NCBI GenBank assembly: GCA_028554795.2
Contig: CM068841.1
Location: 21,562,308 to 21,626,307, forward strand
DNA length: 64,000 nt
Reading direction: 5' to 3'
Source of the DNA: Sinohyriopsis cumingii
Lineage: Eukaryota > Mollusca > Bivalvia > Unionida > Unionidae
Shown: positions 63,962-64,000 of the stretch, piece after piece
How the letters are laid out: each line of letters starts with the position of its first letter
Numbering within the stretch: the first letter of the stretch is position 1
The notes under the pieces: generated by a model
The model's database searches: none
What the model saw: the letters and a program-made list of their open reading frames with translations, nothing else
What the model was told of the DNA's origin: nothing
Translations under genes and position numbers: made by a program

Positions 63962-64000
63962 GCTACCAATTGGAATTTGAGAGCTGGAGCAAAAATAGCC

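Larger units (their letters stand above)
60680..64000. other. Downstream region without recognised genes
   Basis: 60.68-61.0 kb: AT-rich, nothing seen. 61.03-61.43 kb: 55-bp minisatellite. 61.6-62.2 kb: mixed sequence with (ATCA)n at about 61841-61866 and a duplicated 'cttacgggcatgtac'. 62.2-64 kb: more even base composition with minus-strand open frames at 62417-62181, 62964-62598 and 63961-63509 (150 residues, the longest non-repeat frame here after the gene 1 calf exon). No domain recognised; a transposon relic is my best guess. Confidence 0.4.

Overview
This is animal nuclear DNA: AT-rich, intron-dense and full of microsatellites, with tRNA-derived SINEs and relics of Penelope-like and RTE-like retrotransposons. 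The only protein genes I can recognise are integrin alpha chains of the type without an inserted I domain. The repeat content would fit a lophotrochozoan, perhaps a mollusc, but that is a guess. Genes are split into small exons with GT-AG introns, and most long open frames in the window are chance or come from microsatellites.

Layout. (1) 1-12.2 kb: the 3' half of an integrin alpha gene on the plus strand ('gene 1', 5' part outside the window). Seven exons encode calf domains, one transmembrane helix and a cytoplasmic tail starting CGFFKRK. They stay in frame to a stop at 12022, with AATAAA at 12155. A Penelope-like element sits in one intron. (2) 12.2-23.3 kb: intergenic, made of repeats, an RTE 5' fragment and copies of integrin intron sequence. 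(3) 23.6-60.3 kb: a second integrin alpha locus ('gene 2') in the same orientation. Signal peptide, the seven-bladed FG-GAP head and the thigh/calf parts can be followed over 16 exons, but it carries two in-frame stops, one frameshift, a decayed calf exon and no visible transmembrane exon. I call it a pseudogene. Its introns hold minisatellites, SINEs, Penelope relics and an unidentified minus-strand coding relic (29-32.3 kb). (4) 60.6-64 kb: a 55-bp minisatellite and unidentified sequence with minus-strand open frames.

The most informative feature is the duplication structure. Part of gene 1 (about 1.4-7.3 kb) is repeated at 57.1-60.6 kb, including introns. The intergenic block 14.15-18.66 kb is repeated at 52.27-57.05 kb inside gene 2. 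At 53.42 kb a thigh exon runs directly into a second, decayed copy of integrin exon 2. This points to a tandem integrin alpha array with at least three copies, reshuffled through repeats. The Penelope-like element in gene 1 is absent from the matching intron of gene 2, so it inserted after the duplication. All calls come from reading the sequence; no alignment or search was run.
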